From Toxoplasma gondii ME49 (taxonomy: Eukaryota; Apicomplexa; Conoidasida; Eucoccidiorida; Sarcocystidae): 64,000 nt of DNA. Shown one piece after another: positions 1 to 13,900 of the stretch (within the stretch, counting starts at the first letter, position 1; every line of letters starts with the position of its first letter). A program made the translations under genes and the position numbers. A model generated the notes under the pieces. It did no database searches, had not been told where the DNA came from, and saw only the letters and a list, made by a program, of their open reading frames with translations. The stretch covers positions 2,213,441-2,277,440 of the forward strand of contig NC_031473.1 of NCBI RefSeq assembly GCF_000006565.2, given 5' to 3'.

Positions 1-2738
1 AGCCTTCTTGTTCGGATTTTGTGGACTGCCGTGTAGCCGATTTCTGATACTGTCACGTCATACACACGAAGCGCCACATTCATCCTCAGTGGAGGGTTAC
101 AGTTGATCTTTAATTCTGGCTGTGGCTGACAGTCAGTCCCCCGCGGTTCTCAGTGGAAAAAGTGCATTGGTGATAATGAACCTGTGCTCTTTGACTTGTG
201 TTTTGGGGAAATCTGAACGCCGGCAACTTTTCACCTAATTGCTCCCAAAATCAAAATTCCCCGCCAGATAGTGTACAAAAGGGAGCTCCAGTGACGGGAG
301 GGGATCTCGCCTGTGTCGGGTTATGCCGCGGGGCGGACTGTTGCCTTGCTCATGCGATGGAGTGACGACGATTCGACTAGGACGTTGTTGTCACTACATC
401 TGCGTCATCAGACTGTTAGGAAAGCAAGGAGGTGGAACTGGTCGGCCCTGTCTCTAGCCGATGTTTCATTGTTCGTGTAGTGCTGGTTATTCTTTCAAGA
501 CAGTGCACTCCTGGGTTACCATCGACAATCCTCGTACTTTTTTATTCATCATCTACAGATTATGCTCCTTTTGACGTGTTGTTCTAAGGTAAACGAAGGG
601 CGTGGAAACTTGAAGTGGAGAAAAACAAAGCAATGCTTGCTGACTTGTCCCCGTGTTAACGGGAAGCTCACAAGTTTCATTTGTGTCGCAACAATGAGAG
701 ATGTTGTGAGTGAGGTAACTTCGTAAGATTGCACCCGCTAAATTAAGGGTCCTGAATCGCAAACTGCCAAGAGGCAAGCTCATGCTTCCGTCGTCCTCTG
801 CATGGTAGCAAAATCCGTATGTGCTATCTCTACATATACACACATACAGCACCTGCACCCAAGTCGAAGGAGACCATCAACTCCGCAACTATCCATTCGT
901 TTTATTTCGAACATATAAAGTGCTAACGGCATTTGTACTGTAAAATCGCGTCCACTTGTACTTTTATTGGTACGGCCAGACACATGCACAGTAATACATG
1001 CATGGTAAAAGACAGACGCAGGAGTAGATTTTATTCGATAGCGATTGAGACAAGATTGTAAATTGTAGCAGCACCACGTGCATAGGGACTACATGTTGAG
1101 TAAAATAACACCGAGTATACATATTGAGTCGCACATGCACTCTTGCGTATTGTATTGACTGTCATCATCTGGAAGCCTATGGGCGTCAGACGAAGATGTG
1201 AAACTTTCACTTTTTCTTGCGGCTGGCGTCCAGCGTAAATGTGTCGCAAAATGCCACCTGAAAGAGAAAGACACACAACCCATATTTAAAGTAGAGTTAC
1301 TAGATGTGTGGGTCCCCACGCATTTGGCTGTAGTTGTCACCTAACTGTTCGGCAGGGCCAGCGGTTTCGTAGCCTGCTTTTAACGGCCGACACCAGGCGA
1401 TGCTGGATTTTAGCTAAATGAGGCCATGAAGGCTGTCTTCTCTTCCGTCTAAACAGGATGCGTGTCCTGTGATGCCTTCTCTATTTCCCGAGCACATATG
1501 TGTTCGAGAGCGCTTAACAGTCGTCTCACGCTGGCTTTGTCTGTGGTCCCCCTGGTACAGAAACAAGGCGCTTGTCTTGACACCGTATCCGAGTGTGTGT
1601 GGGGGACTGATCAGTTACTGAACAGAAACTGCTTTATGGATATTACGACGAGCAAGGCAGTTCGGTCAGGATCATACATTGCTACCCTTGGTCGTTTCTC
1701 CAGCTCTTCAGTTTCCCACAGTCCGTAAAACCGGAGTCATTTTGTGGACCGAATCTTGTGATAATACATCAGTACCGCATGACTCAGGTAAGCCGCTAAA
1801 TACAATTCCGGTGGACAACAAAATTTTTTTTCGTCCTTTTCTACTGTAGCGAGCCCAGGCGGCTTGTATTACTGGTCAGTAAGCAACTGTTTTTGCCGCT
1901 TACCGAACAAAGTCAGCGATAACCGTTGTATTCCATGAGAGTTGACTTGTGCCATGGTGGATGTGCACTGAAGAAGCAATAGACGTGTTTTTAGAGGCGG
2001 TAAAGAGATTATTGAAACGCCTTGTGTGCGTGATGCAAGTGTGGCAATTCAAATTTGGAAGTTACTTGTTCTATGAGATAGTGCCTTTTTTGGCCGTTGG
2101 CCTTGCCGTAAGACGCCCAGTAAGACTGCTCGTTTTCAAGGCTTTATACGGAACGGGCAGAACGCAGGAAGAAACAACTTGCCGTCATATGCGAGCACCT
2201 GTGAACGGCAATGTCACCACCATGCACGGCAGCAACCTGCTCCTGCTGGCCTTTGGCGAGAAATTGCTACGAAGTATGTCAGATGCTGAACTCCCGTGAA
2301 ATTCATGCCTATCAAATGACAGCTGCATAGTTCTGAAAGCCCAGCGCTCCAGCGCATTTGTAAAGTTTCACTATCTAGCCGATTATGAGGCACCTCAACT
2401 ACAAATGCCTACCTACTGCTGAGGAGTCTCCGGGGACGCACAGCGCGTTGAGGCGCTGTGAAGACAGTCGTGAGTCTGCGTCGAGTCTGGCGCCTTGCCA
2501 CCGGAGAAGAGAACGGCGTTTTGGCGGGAATGTAACGTCAGGAACTCATTGTTATAGACGAGCACGAGTTAAATCGGACGTTCTTGCTGATAATAGCACG
2601 TAAGCCAACACCGTCTTCACGTGCGTGTCGAGAAGGGCACCAGTATGGGTTAAAAGAAACGAAGGGGCGAAGTCGCTGCTCAAAAAGTTCTGTCTCGCCT
2701 GATGTGCCTCCCGTTCGCTTTCGTCTCTGAGTTTTACA
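1..2738. other. 5' flank of gene A; no gene supported
   Basis: Only short, unrelated open frames occur on both strands and none shows splice-consistent partners or recognisable motifs. The stretch probably contains the promoter and 5' UTR of gene A near 2,000-2,738. I cannot place a transcription start. A gene ending off the left edge cannot be excluded. Confidence 0.5.
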
Positions 2739-4955
2739 ATGGACGACACCTGCCGGACCGTAAACAGATGCTGCAGCGAGTGCCATCGCGCGTTTGGTGG
2801 AAGTGCCGACGACAGCGATTCCAGCAGCTGCACCTTGTGTCACGTGCATGGCCCAGAGGGTGAGGAACGGTACGAGAGAAGCTGCAGAAGCAACGACATA
2901 AGCAGACCGTGCAGTTGCTGGACAGACACGCAGAGCAGGTCTGCATCGAGCGATGGGCGTTCCTCAGCTGAGCTGGTGGAACATCAAAGCCTCGGGCTTG
3001 CGCGTTCCGTGGCAGAAGCAGTGGCCTCTGCATTTTCTCGACCGTCCCTCACTCTTCTCGGATCCCCCACACTCTCAGTCTTTTCTCCGCCCGAATCATG
3101 CACTGGAGCCGAAAAACGAACTCTCCTTCGCATGCACCAACAGGCGCTTCTTGCTCTGTCGAACCCATCAGACGCAATCTCAGCGGGTCTACACGCATCA
3201 CCTTTGCCGCCACGTCGCCAAAAGCCCCGCAGACACAGCAGCAGAGAGTCCAGTCGAGGCTGTCGCAGTCGCAGCACAAGCAGCAAGCGTTTATGTCATG
3301 GCGCACAGAGAGGAAAACATCACCGAGAGTCCCGCGGCAGAGAAAATGGAGGGAGGATTAGAGGCAGGCTAACCACTGGCGAGAGTCCGCAGCCGGCGCC
3401 TGAGTCCGCCACGCGACGGCGGCAGTTTTCTCCAGTGGAGACGAGTTTCAGCTGCATCGAGGGTTCCTGTTCGTTTGAAACGACTTCCGCCGGCCCTCCC
3501 AATTCCGATCGGCTTTCCGTAGACTCGCTGGCAAAGCCGTGGCTATCCTGCGCTGGATGCGGCCACAGACGTTCGGAGGTGGACACCAGCTGTGTGTCTC
3601 GACACGAAAGCCGGACTGGCTGTCCACGGTGGAACGGTTCTCGCGACCGAGAGAGGAAGAGAGACAAGCGCGGAAGAGGTCCAGAGACTGCCTTTTTGGT
3701 GGGAAGCAAAAGGCAAGTGAACAGTGAAGAGCGACACACTTCTTCCGAACCTGCTTGCCTGAGTGGATATGGACGTTTCAGGGGTCAGCGAAACCACAGT
3801 CCCGTTCCTCGGCCGCAGCCACAAGAATGCTCGGAAGTCGCTGGGGTTCCTCGCGATACAGCGGCCGACGGGGAGTTCGCCACACCACGCGAGACTCCAC
3901 CAACGCCGCTGTCTGTGGGACATTCGTTTTCGGACCTGAATCAAACAAAAGGCGTGTCTCCGGAAGTTGTTCACCTTGGGCAATCAGAGGGCGTCGGTGA
4001 GCCGCAGCAGAAAAATTTGGAGCACTGTCCAGTTCACGGTTTAAAGCTGTTAACTCAAGGTCGAGAACCCACCTCTGCACGAAAAAGCAGTGGAGCTTCA
4101 CGGACAGGCAGGTCTCCTACGAGGCGGCAGCAGACGGCCGTGAGCAACTTGAAGCAACCGATATCTTGTCACACTGAACACGAGGAGGGGTGTCCGCTGT
4201 ACCAAGCGTCATGCACCAGCCCTGAACACCATCAGCGGGAAGGCAAACCAAACAACACTGCAGACGATATGAACTCCAGCTGTCCGGTGCATTTCCGTGG
4301 CACCGCCTCCTCGACAGCTCCTCGGGACGCCAGTGCCCCTGGCCAAATGGAGGCTGCGTACCACGACTCTATCCCCGCCAGGTGCGATGTCAAGGACACC
4401 GGACGAGACATGGAGGAAACGCTTAAAGATGGTGTTTCTCGTGGAAACAACCGCCCGAATTTGCGCGAGCACCGGGACAGGCAATCAACAAAGGCACTGC
4501 ACGCGTCCAGCGAGACCGCCACAGTTGGTAGCGAAAAGGAGCAGCCTCACCTAATCACGGCCCATGCCTGTTCGCCAGATTTCAGTAGACCCCTGTTGAG
4601 TGGCTCTCCCACCTGCGTCCGTTCCTCGTCACACTGCCCTCGCGACCGTAGAAATAGGAGGCGCGACAAACACCAGGAAGACTCCATTTCTCCCCGTCAC
4701 AGCTCCAGGGTAATCGTGGCGAGATCGTCGACAGTGTCGCCCTGCCCGGCTCCAACTGCGAGGCGGTCTCCAGCTTCGGCTGCAGTTCATCTGCACTCGG
4801 TCGCCCGGACCCGTCGCTGCCGAACAGAAGCCGAAGACGAGTTCCGAGAAGAAATTATAGGCAAAGTCTCGCTCTCGACTTGCAACGCAGAAAACTTCAT
4901 TGCTCTTCTAAAGGAGCACGAGAACTATGTCCTGGCACTCCAGCACCAGAATGAA
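2739..4955 (+). other. Gene A exon 1: Cys-rich start and disordered Ser/Arg-rich region
   Basis: The first 40 residues carry clustered Cys (C5, C11, C12, C15, C31, C34) and His. A C-x-V-H motif occurs three times, at residues 34-38 (CHVHG), 430-434 (CPVHG) and 515-519 (CPVHF). The rest is rich in Ser, Arg, Pro and Gly. The last 50 residues turn into a Leu/Glu helix leading into the coiled coil of exon 2. The pattern could be a metal-binding or disordered tethering region; neither is proven. Confidence 0.6.
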
Positions 4956-7900
4956 GTACGCAAACGGAATGCGAATGTCTACCCCGATGTGACAGAGGCA
5001 AAGAAGCTGCGTGGGGCGTGAGAGCTCTGATCGCCCAACTCTTGACCGGATGACTCTGCCGCTGAGGACCCGCAAAAGGGTCTTCTGTCGCCTGTTAAGA
5101 GAGGCATAAGTGTCCTATGGAGACAGCCATCTTTATGTAGAGTAGAATTGCAAATCACAGCAGTTCCGTCTATCTACTTAACGCACTGTGTACGGAGGAT
5201 CAGACCAAACGAATTCACGGTGGGCACTAGGAGACAGGGGACCGCGTTCAGTCTTGGGGAATCGCCTTCGGAAGCCTCAGTATAGACCGGATGGCGATCG
5301 CCCACTTTAAGCACAGCGTTCTGCAGAACTGGACAAGAGCGTCCCGTTGTGTGGGAGATTTTATTGTGGCTTCTTCTCCACCGAATGGGAGCATCTGTAG
5401 AGTACTCTCACCAGATCCATTTGGGTGCGAATCACATCTCCCTGTTCGAGACGCCTGCGTCGCTTCGGACGATAAATGCGCAGGCACTCAACCAAGCACA
5501 TAAGTGAATAGGTTCAGGAAGAGAAACGGCAGACGGGTGCGTGAATCCACACGCGAGTTTTATCATTTGGGGGGTCAAGAGCAAGAGTGGTATTCGAGTG
5601 GAACGCTTCATTTGGAGACATCGTGTTTTCTGTGTCCACGACGCCTTTCCTCCAGCTCCCAAAAGTTCATCTATTCCCTCAAACGAGAAGATGCCTTTCT
5701 GTGCGTGTCCATGCTAGCAACTGCAAGATGATCTCGCGGACGCCGAGGAGGTCCCAGAGGCTGTGACTCAAACCGGTCCGGGGGAGGAGCAGGCCGAAAC
5801 CCAGAAACTGAAAAATGAATTGGCCGCACCTGTGAAGCAGCGGGCAGATGGAAATTGGCAGACAGAGGCAGCTCGCCAGATGCTGGAAGAAGCAGAGGTC
5901 GCGAGAGCCGCAGCAGAACAGCGCTTACACGCAACGGAGACAGCGCAGCGGGAGCTTCACGAGAAATGGGAGCAGGCGGAGAAGACGTTGGAAGGTCTTC
6001 TGGAACAAGTACGCGAAATGGAGGTGACAGAAAAGGCTTTGCGCCGGGAGCTGACCGAGGCTCAAACGCAGAAGACAGCGGCTGAACGTCGCTTGGAAGA
6101 AATCACAAGAACGCCTCGAGCAGCTGCAGAGTGCAAGCATGAGGACAAAGAAATGCAGACCTTTCCAGAAGAGCCTGTCGATCACGAAAAATTGAGGAGC
6201 GCCTTGAAGGATCTAGTGGTGGTTCGCGAGCGGGAGTCCAAGGTTAAGAGCCAGCTTGGAGAGCTGCAGAAGAAAATCGCAAAATTGGAGGAGAAGCTCG
6301 CCACGGCGGTCAGGGAAAAGGATGACGCTTTAAAACTCGTTGAGGAGCATCGCACTTTGCTGGAGCACGAAAAACGTCAATGTGAATCGCTGAAAGAGCA
6401 GCTTGCCAGGCAGGCCATTGAGCTCACTAAGAGTGAACAGCAAACAAAGCGCCTCTCGCAGAGAGCAGAGGATCAGGGCGCTCTGCGCGAATTCGTCCAC
6501 CAGACCCAGGCTCAGCAGAAGCGGACCCGCGCCAAATACCGCATGCGCCAGGAGCAACTCGAGACGGCGTTGATGGCGAGAGAGGAAGTTCTGCAGCGGC
6601 AAATCGCTGATGTATTGTCTCTTCGCGTTTCCGAGCCATCTGCCGGAACTGGGGAGCTATTCGACAGGCCGGCTTCTGCGGAGCGCCACAGATTTCGGTG
6701 CGAGGCGGTCCTGCACCGGCTGTCTTCTCTGGACGTCAAATTCGAGCGGCAGAAAGAAGCGACTTTACAGAGTGAACTGCTTCTAACCGAGCGGCGGCTT
6801 TCTCGCCAGCAATCGTCCGAGCGCCATCAGTTCCAGAAGGAAGAACTCAGAGAAATGCTGCTGGCAGAGCAGCTTGTTCGTATCCAGGCCCGAGACGAGC
6901 AGCAGAAGCTCGAAGAAGAAATCGCTGAGCTAAAACGACAACAACTCGACGTTCGCTCGGAACTTGAAAAACTTAGAAGTGAACAGAAGAGTGACAACTT
7001 GCACAGGCTCGAGGCCTGCCATACCGCGGACGTCCGGTCTTTCCAGGCGGAGAAGAAGACGGCGGAACATGATCTGGGGTCAGAATCGATCTCCTCTCTC
7101 AACTGGCATTAACCAGCTAGTCTCGCGGCAACCTCGATACGTTAAAGTGTTCTGCACCAGACCATGGTTCCCTGAATAGATTTAGGAATAGAAAACAACG
7201 TATGGAGATAGGCTTGTAAAAACATTAAAACAAGTTGTGAAAACCTAGACATCCAGAAAGCGAAAACCGTGCCAGTCGCAGAATCGACGGTTCGCTTCTA
7301 GTCACAGTGTGAAGGTCGGGTACCTTTCTACAGGTTTCAACGTCGCGCGTCAACGTAACATGGCGTAGTGAAGCGGCGGAACTCTCCGGAAGAAAAGGCC
7401 AATCTCTCCAAGATCACTGGTGGCCACGGCCCGGCCCGTCGCACACACAAAATGCACAACAACGTCGATGCCCGAATAAAAAGCCATTCGTCCTTGCCGG
7501 CAGGAATTTTGTGTGACGCGGTTGTGTCTCCCCAGGCGGGACTGAAGGCCACTGACTCCCCAGAACCATGGTGCATGCCTGAGAAAGCATTTCGAGTTCA
7601 CAGAGCCTCAAAAGCACACACGGCGCTCGATACTCGCTCCTCATTTGCAAGAAAGGAAATAGCATTGCAGAAAGCGTTCCTGTCTTCCTTTCTAGGAATC
7701 CGGAAAGGGAACTGCGTTCATGTGTCTGTCCCTGTTCAAGCATTAGGAGTCCGGGCTCGCTCTCTCTTCATGACGCTTTTCTGTTTCTTCATGCTTTTCG
7801 CCATGACAGGCCCAGCGTCATGTTCACAATTTAAGTTCTCTCGTCACCGGCTACATACATTTAATCGAATTCTTGAGATCCACATGCCGGCTGACATCCT

Positions 7901-10900
7901 CTACTTCAGAAGAGTTGCCCGCAAAAACTGCGAATCCTAGCGTTGTAATAAGCAAAGATGTTGACAGGAGGACTATCGAACCTGCAGGGGTAAACCTACA
8001 GTCATGAACCGCGAAGTTATGCAGTCTGGACAGCGGAAACCTCAAGTGAAACACCATAGAGTTATAAACGCTAGAACGACGAAGCCGGCACTTACGGAGA
8101 GACCTTGCACTTCATCGGGGTCTGGTGGTTTGTCTGCGGCTTCTCCGTGTCAGGCAGTTTCCCCACGAACCGGCGACTGTGGCAGAAAGGAGATCAAAGA
8201 ACGCCTTTCACATGCGGTCCGTTCGGTTTGGACTGAATGAAACGTTTAAGCGACAGAGATCCTCAGAAGTGACGGATGCTAGGGCACAGGTTGAGGCTGC
8301 CGAAGTCGCTCTGCGAGCGCTGAACACCCAGCTACGGCAAGCTGAGGAGGTTCCTCCGGTGCATTTGCCTTCGTCTGGCGTCACCGGAGAAGTCGAACGC
8401 AGCCAGCCAACGCTGTGTAAGTCAGAGATGCAAGACAGAACGGCTGACCTCCTGGTTATCAAAGTCCTGGGGTCCCAAATCAGTGCGGCGGCGGAGCGCC
8501 TCGGCGCTGCACAATGCCGGGAACGCAGTCTCCTTGCTCAGATCGCGGAGATGGAGAAAAACGCAGAGGTGGCGACACCAAGTGCAGCATTTCAGAGCTG
8601 TGCTGAAGCCCGGCAGATGCTTCAAGAAGACTTGGAAGCGACTTTGCTGCACCTCGAACGCAGCCTTGCTCTCGTCGAAGCAGAGAGAGCCCAGGCGGCC
8701 CGAGAGGCGGCTGTGGTCGGGGAACAGCAGGCTCTATTGGAGGCTCAGCAACAGAGCCTAACGCGCCTCGGAGAAGAGCTTCGCAGAAAGACTGCAGCGG
8801 AGGAGACAGCCAAGCGAGAGGTTCTGGATTTGGTAAGACGCATTCAAGAACTCGAGATTTGCGAGCAGCAGGAGACAGAACGACTGGCCGACTGCACCGC
8901 CGCCTTGGACGAGGCTGTGCGTCAGCTGCGTGGTGCCCAACTAGCGGAACAGGAGCTGTGCGCGACACAGCGTCGGCTCCTCGAGGTGGAGAATGAAGGG
9001 AAATGCAGAGACGAAGCAGAGAGGAAACGAACACAGGAGAGAACAGAGACAGAGCTGAGGGAAGGGGCAAGAACGGTAGCGGCCTTGCTGGTCGCGAAAG
9101 TCGGAGAGACCGCTGCAGCGGCTGCAAAGGTCCAGGAGATGCAGCGTTTGGTCTGGGCAAAGGAGAAGGAAGTGAGCGACCTCGTGGCCGAGCTCGAGAG
9201 AAAACGCGAGGAGTTGGAAGCAGAAAAAGCAAAGCATGCACAGCTCCTCGAGCTTGCTCGAAAAGATCCAGACGCGTCTCAAGTGTTCAAAGCCCTCCAC
9301 CGCGCTTCGCAGAACGACTTGAAGAGACCGTTGGAGAAGCCGGCATGCCCCGCGAGCGGTGAAAGTGACCCTTTGCAAATGGCGTTCAAGCAGGAGCTGC
9401 AGGGACTCGAGCAGGAGCGACAGAGGCACGGTTCCTCTTCTCCGGACGAACCAGTGAGTGACATTGAGGAACTTGATGCCTCGACAGCAGCACAGAGAGA
9501 GCAGCGGCAGATGGAGAAGCAAGTGGCTGCCGCTGTGCATGCGCTGATGCGGCAAGAAGCGTGCGAGAGGCGAATGATGAGAGTGGAGGAATTGGAAAAT
9601 GCGATTCGCGAGCTGGTGAGACAGCGACAGGAAGCTGATCAGCTGGCTTCGCACCAGGACCGCGAGGCGAAGGATGTGACTCGCGAACGAGAAGACCAAG
9701 TCGAGAGCTTGGAGAAAGAACACCGGCGACGAATGGAGCAAATCGAGGAACAGAGACGCCAGAGGGAGGAGCCGGTGCATGCACTCGAGCTCCAGAGAAT
9801 GCGCTGGCTCGAGTCACGGGAACGGTGGCAGCTGCAGCATGAAGCAGACAAAGCGCGGGAAGTGGAGCTATCTGGACAGCTGGCTTTTGCGAGAACAGCG
9901 CATGCAGAGGTTGTCGAGAAGCTCGCGCTCTGCAAAATTGAGTCGACGCGGGCTCTAGCTGAAGATGGAGAGAAGATCTCTCAAATTCAGGAGGAGCACG
10001 AGGCGCAGCAAGCTCTGACAGCTCAGCAGAGTGCCGAGCGACAGGAACTCGTAGACAGACACCAGTCGAGAGAAGCAGAACGTATGCAGCAGATTCACCT
10101 GACGCCTGTGGAGTTGGGGAGCATGCGACTCAGGTGCGAGGCTACTGAAAAGAATATGTTCCTGCAAGAAACTCGAGAGCAAACAACCCTCGCCGTCGAG
10201 GCTGCGAGGAGCTGCTTGGAGCGCGCAAAGTCGCAGGGACTTCTCAAGAAGCTGACGGCTACAGAGCTCGAAAAGGAGGAGCTGACGCGTGCGAAAGAGA
10301 AGCTTCAGGTTCAGTTGAACCAACTAGAGGAAGACCGCCGAGAGGAACGCCGCTGGTTCCAGAGCCTCCAGAAGGAGCAGGAAGAAGCGCATGCGTCACA
10401 AATCGAGGCGTTGCGAACTGCGCAGCGGCTGCAGAGGCAACTGCATGCAGAGGAGACAGGGAGGGCGCTTGTGAGGGGATTCGAACTGAACGGCGCTCTG
10501 CATCAGCTGGCGAAGGCGGAGTGCGACGCCGACAGGCTCCTCGCGGATCGGCAGCAGCTGCAAAGCGAAAAGGCGACTCTTGAAGGTCAGCTAGCCTCGC
10601 TCCAGAACTCTCAACACAAGTGCTTCGAGGAACAGACGCGAGTCGACAAACAGGAAACGGCGGGAACACCGTGTCACGAGTTGGCTGCAGCCACAGCAAG
10701 GGGGTGGATGCATGCAGTCGAGGCTCGGAATGCTTTCGCGAGATTCGAAGAAGTTCAAGAAGAATGCCGCGACTCAGCCAAGAAGCGACAGGAGCTGGCC
10801 GAAGAGCTGCAGAGAGCGAAAGAGGCGGAACGCATGCACTGGGAAATGCAGCAGAGACTTCTAGAAGAAGAACGCAGGCAGCACGAGGCCGCAGTTCAGA

Positions 10901-13900
10901 ATCTTCGTTCAGACCTTCTCACAGGCCAGCGGCGACTCGAGGAGAAACTGGAGCAGGAACGTTCCGCCCACTTTTTGGAGCAACAGATTCTTCAGCAGAG
11001 CAGCGAGTTGCTTCTGCTCCGTCTGGACTCCACAGAGAGGCGGTTGCGAAATCAAGAGAGGGAAGCGCGGCGTCTAGCGGACGAAAAACGCGCAGAAGGT
11101 GAGACCTTCAGACGGGAAGTTGCCCAGCTCACAGACGGCCTCCAGCGAGCTGAGGCGGTGCATGCAGAGCTCAGGAAGCAGTTCGAAAAGGAGCGGTTCG
11201 AGCTGGAGAGCGAAATCGCCAGGAGAAGACACCAAGCCGAAGAAGGCCTCGTGCGTCTAAAGGAACTTGAAGCTCTCGGTCGCGAGAGGGTCGAGCGCCA
11301 CGAACAAGAGCTGGCGCTCGCCCGAGAGCAGGAACGGTCGGTGTTGGCTGAAGCCTTTGAAGCTCAACTCAGAGAACAGGAAGAAGTTTATCGGCAGCAC
11401 CTGGAGCTCGAGCTGCACAGGCAACGAGAAGAGGCTGAGCGGTGTTTTTCGCGAGAGAAAAAGGCGCTGATGGAGGCGCAGGAGAAGGCCCTTGCGGAGC
11501 GAGAAACGCAGATCGAGTCTCAGAGAGAAGCGCAGGAACGGGAATTTCAGTCTCAAGTCGAGAAGCAGAACGCAGCCTTTGAACAGAAGCTCGTTGAGAG
11601 TCAGGCAAACCACGCGCGGCTTCTTGAGGAGCAGCTGAAAAAGCAGCGGGAGATGCTGGAGGCGCGACAGCGAAAAGATCTCGAGACGCAGCTGGAGCAG
11701 CAGAGGGCACTGCTGAGCCACCAGAGGCAGGCCCTGGAAGCCGAATTAGAGGCTGAGCTGAGTCAGAAGCGCGCGGCGCTCCAAGCACAAAAGGAGGAGT
11801 TTGAAGCAGAGGTGCACGCTCAGAAAACCAAACTGGCAGAGCAGCTAGAAGGACTGAAGAAGCAGCAGGAGGATCTCCGGCAGGAGCGCGAACGCGAACT
11901 GGCGGAGCAGGTAACAGCCCTCGAGCAAAAGAAGGAGAGAGAAATCGCAGAACAGCTCGAGAAACACAGAGTGGTATGGCAAGCGGAGATCAAGGCGGCG
12001 CTTGAAGCGCTGCGCTTGCATCTCCAGGAAGCTTTTCGGCGAGAGCACGAGCCCAACCTCGCCGGCCGCCTCTCAGCAACCGAAACGACGCATCAGGAGG
12101 CGCTCAGCCACCAGCAACGCGAATTCGAGATAGACATGGAGGTGAAGCTCGCTGAGGCGGAGCAGGCGCGAGACGGGCAAACGAAACAGTTTCAAGAGGA
12201 GGCGAACACCATCCCACTGGAGCGACACTTAAGCTACGAGGGCCGCCCTCGAGATCAGCAGAAACAACTCGCCGAAGAGCACGAACGGGGCCTCGCCGCT
12301 CAAAGGTCGGAGCTCGTGGAAGCAGAGACGCGTCGCTTCGTGGCGCTAAGGACGGAGATAGGAGAGGCGCATACGCTCGAATTGGAAGGACAGAAGAACG
12401 ACGTTTCTGGAAGCCTACCACTTCACACTCAGAAGGCAGTGAGGTTCCCAGACCTCCACGGAGCCCAGATGGCTTTGTATGCGATTGACGCGATCACGCA
12501 AAGCCAGGAGGCGCCTAAAGAGGAGCTGGGGAAACTCAGGAACTCGGTTGTAGAGGAAAAGCAAGAGACGGAGAGACAGGTTGTGCCCACTTTGGCGGGA
12601 CCTCTTGTCGATGAGTTGCCTAAGCAAGCCGAAGAGGACTCGGTCCCAGTGGCCAAGGAGGTCCAGAAGAAAGGGGAATGTGAAGCTGAGATTCGACATG
12701 CAGCAGAAGAGGAAACAGGTGGAAAGCCGGAGGAGACGCGGGGGGAGCATGACCGTGCTGATCAAACTGAAGATCGAAGGAAAGGCTTGAAAAAAGATTT
12801 TGGAGAGGTGGAAGTGGTAGAGGTGAGTCTACAGGGATCCGAGGAGAGGCTAAATGAGGAGCTAGACGAGCAGGCAAAGCAGCACACCATGCTCCAAGGA
12901 GAAGCGCTAGAAGTATCGGAGAACAGCAGCGACCGTCACGACAACTGGGAGGAAGACGAGAAGCCAGATGCGCAGGAATGCGAGGCAGAGACGACGCTCG
13001 AGAAGGCGAAACTGGCAGACGCGAAACTGAAAGACGAATGTCTCGAAGATGAAAAGGTAAAAGAAATAAAATTGGAAGAAATCAGTCTTGAAGAAGAAAA
13101 GCTTGTGGAGGCGAAGCTCGCGAAGACTCGGGAGGAGCTTCAGCGTCAACTGAACGCGAAGCTGGCGATGAAGGAGATGGAGCTGCGGGCAGACCTACAA
13201 GAAGAACTTGAGAGGCATCGTTTGTATTTCGCAGCGAAAGTCCGAGAGAAAGAAAGAGAGGCGGAAATCCGACTCCAGCGACTGAGAGACGCTCGTCGAG
13301 CATCGGCTGAACAGGCACGAAGTCGGCAGCTTCAGCTGGAACACCAGCTGCAGGAGCTCCTCGATAGAGAGAGCATGCTTCGCTCCGAACTCGACAGGCA
13401 CCACAGATCTGCGGAAGAGCCTTTGAATGGCTTCTGGACGGAGCAACTGGCACAGCCGGAGCTCATGCATAAAGAAAAGTTCCGCTCAGAGGAACAGGAA
13501 AACTTCGAGTGGCCAGAAGAGGCCCAAGCGCTCCACCAAAAACTAAAGGACGCACTGGAACGCGAGAAGCACCTTCGCGAAGCAGCCGACGCAGGCGCAG
13601 TTCGCATGCATGAAACTGAAGATGCTCTCAGACTATGCCAAGAGGAATTGAAAGACGCGCGGCTTCACCTTAAAGAAGAACAGGACGCTCTCAGGCTCTG
13701 CCAACAGGAGTTGGAGGCGACTCGACTGCAACTGAATAAAGGTCAAAATAATGAGAAAGGGAACGACGCTCTCAGACTGTGCCACCAGGAACTGGAAGCC
13801 GCTCAGGTCCAACTCATCGAAAGCCGACGTCAGGAGGAAGAAACACGGAGGACTTTTGCCTCGATGGTCGCCGAAGCGGAGACGCTTCGCGAGCAGCTAG

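Noticed and set aside
8480..9241. 253-codon minus-strand frame
   Set aside because: Antisense to the gene A rod; Leu/Pro/Ser-rich as expected from reversed Glu/Gln/Arg codons.
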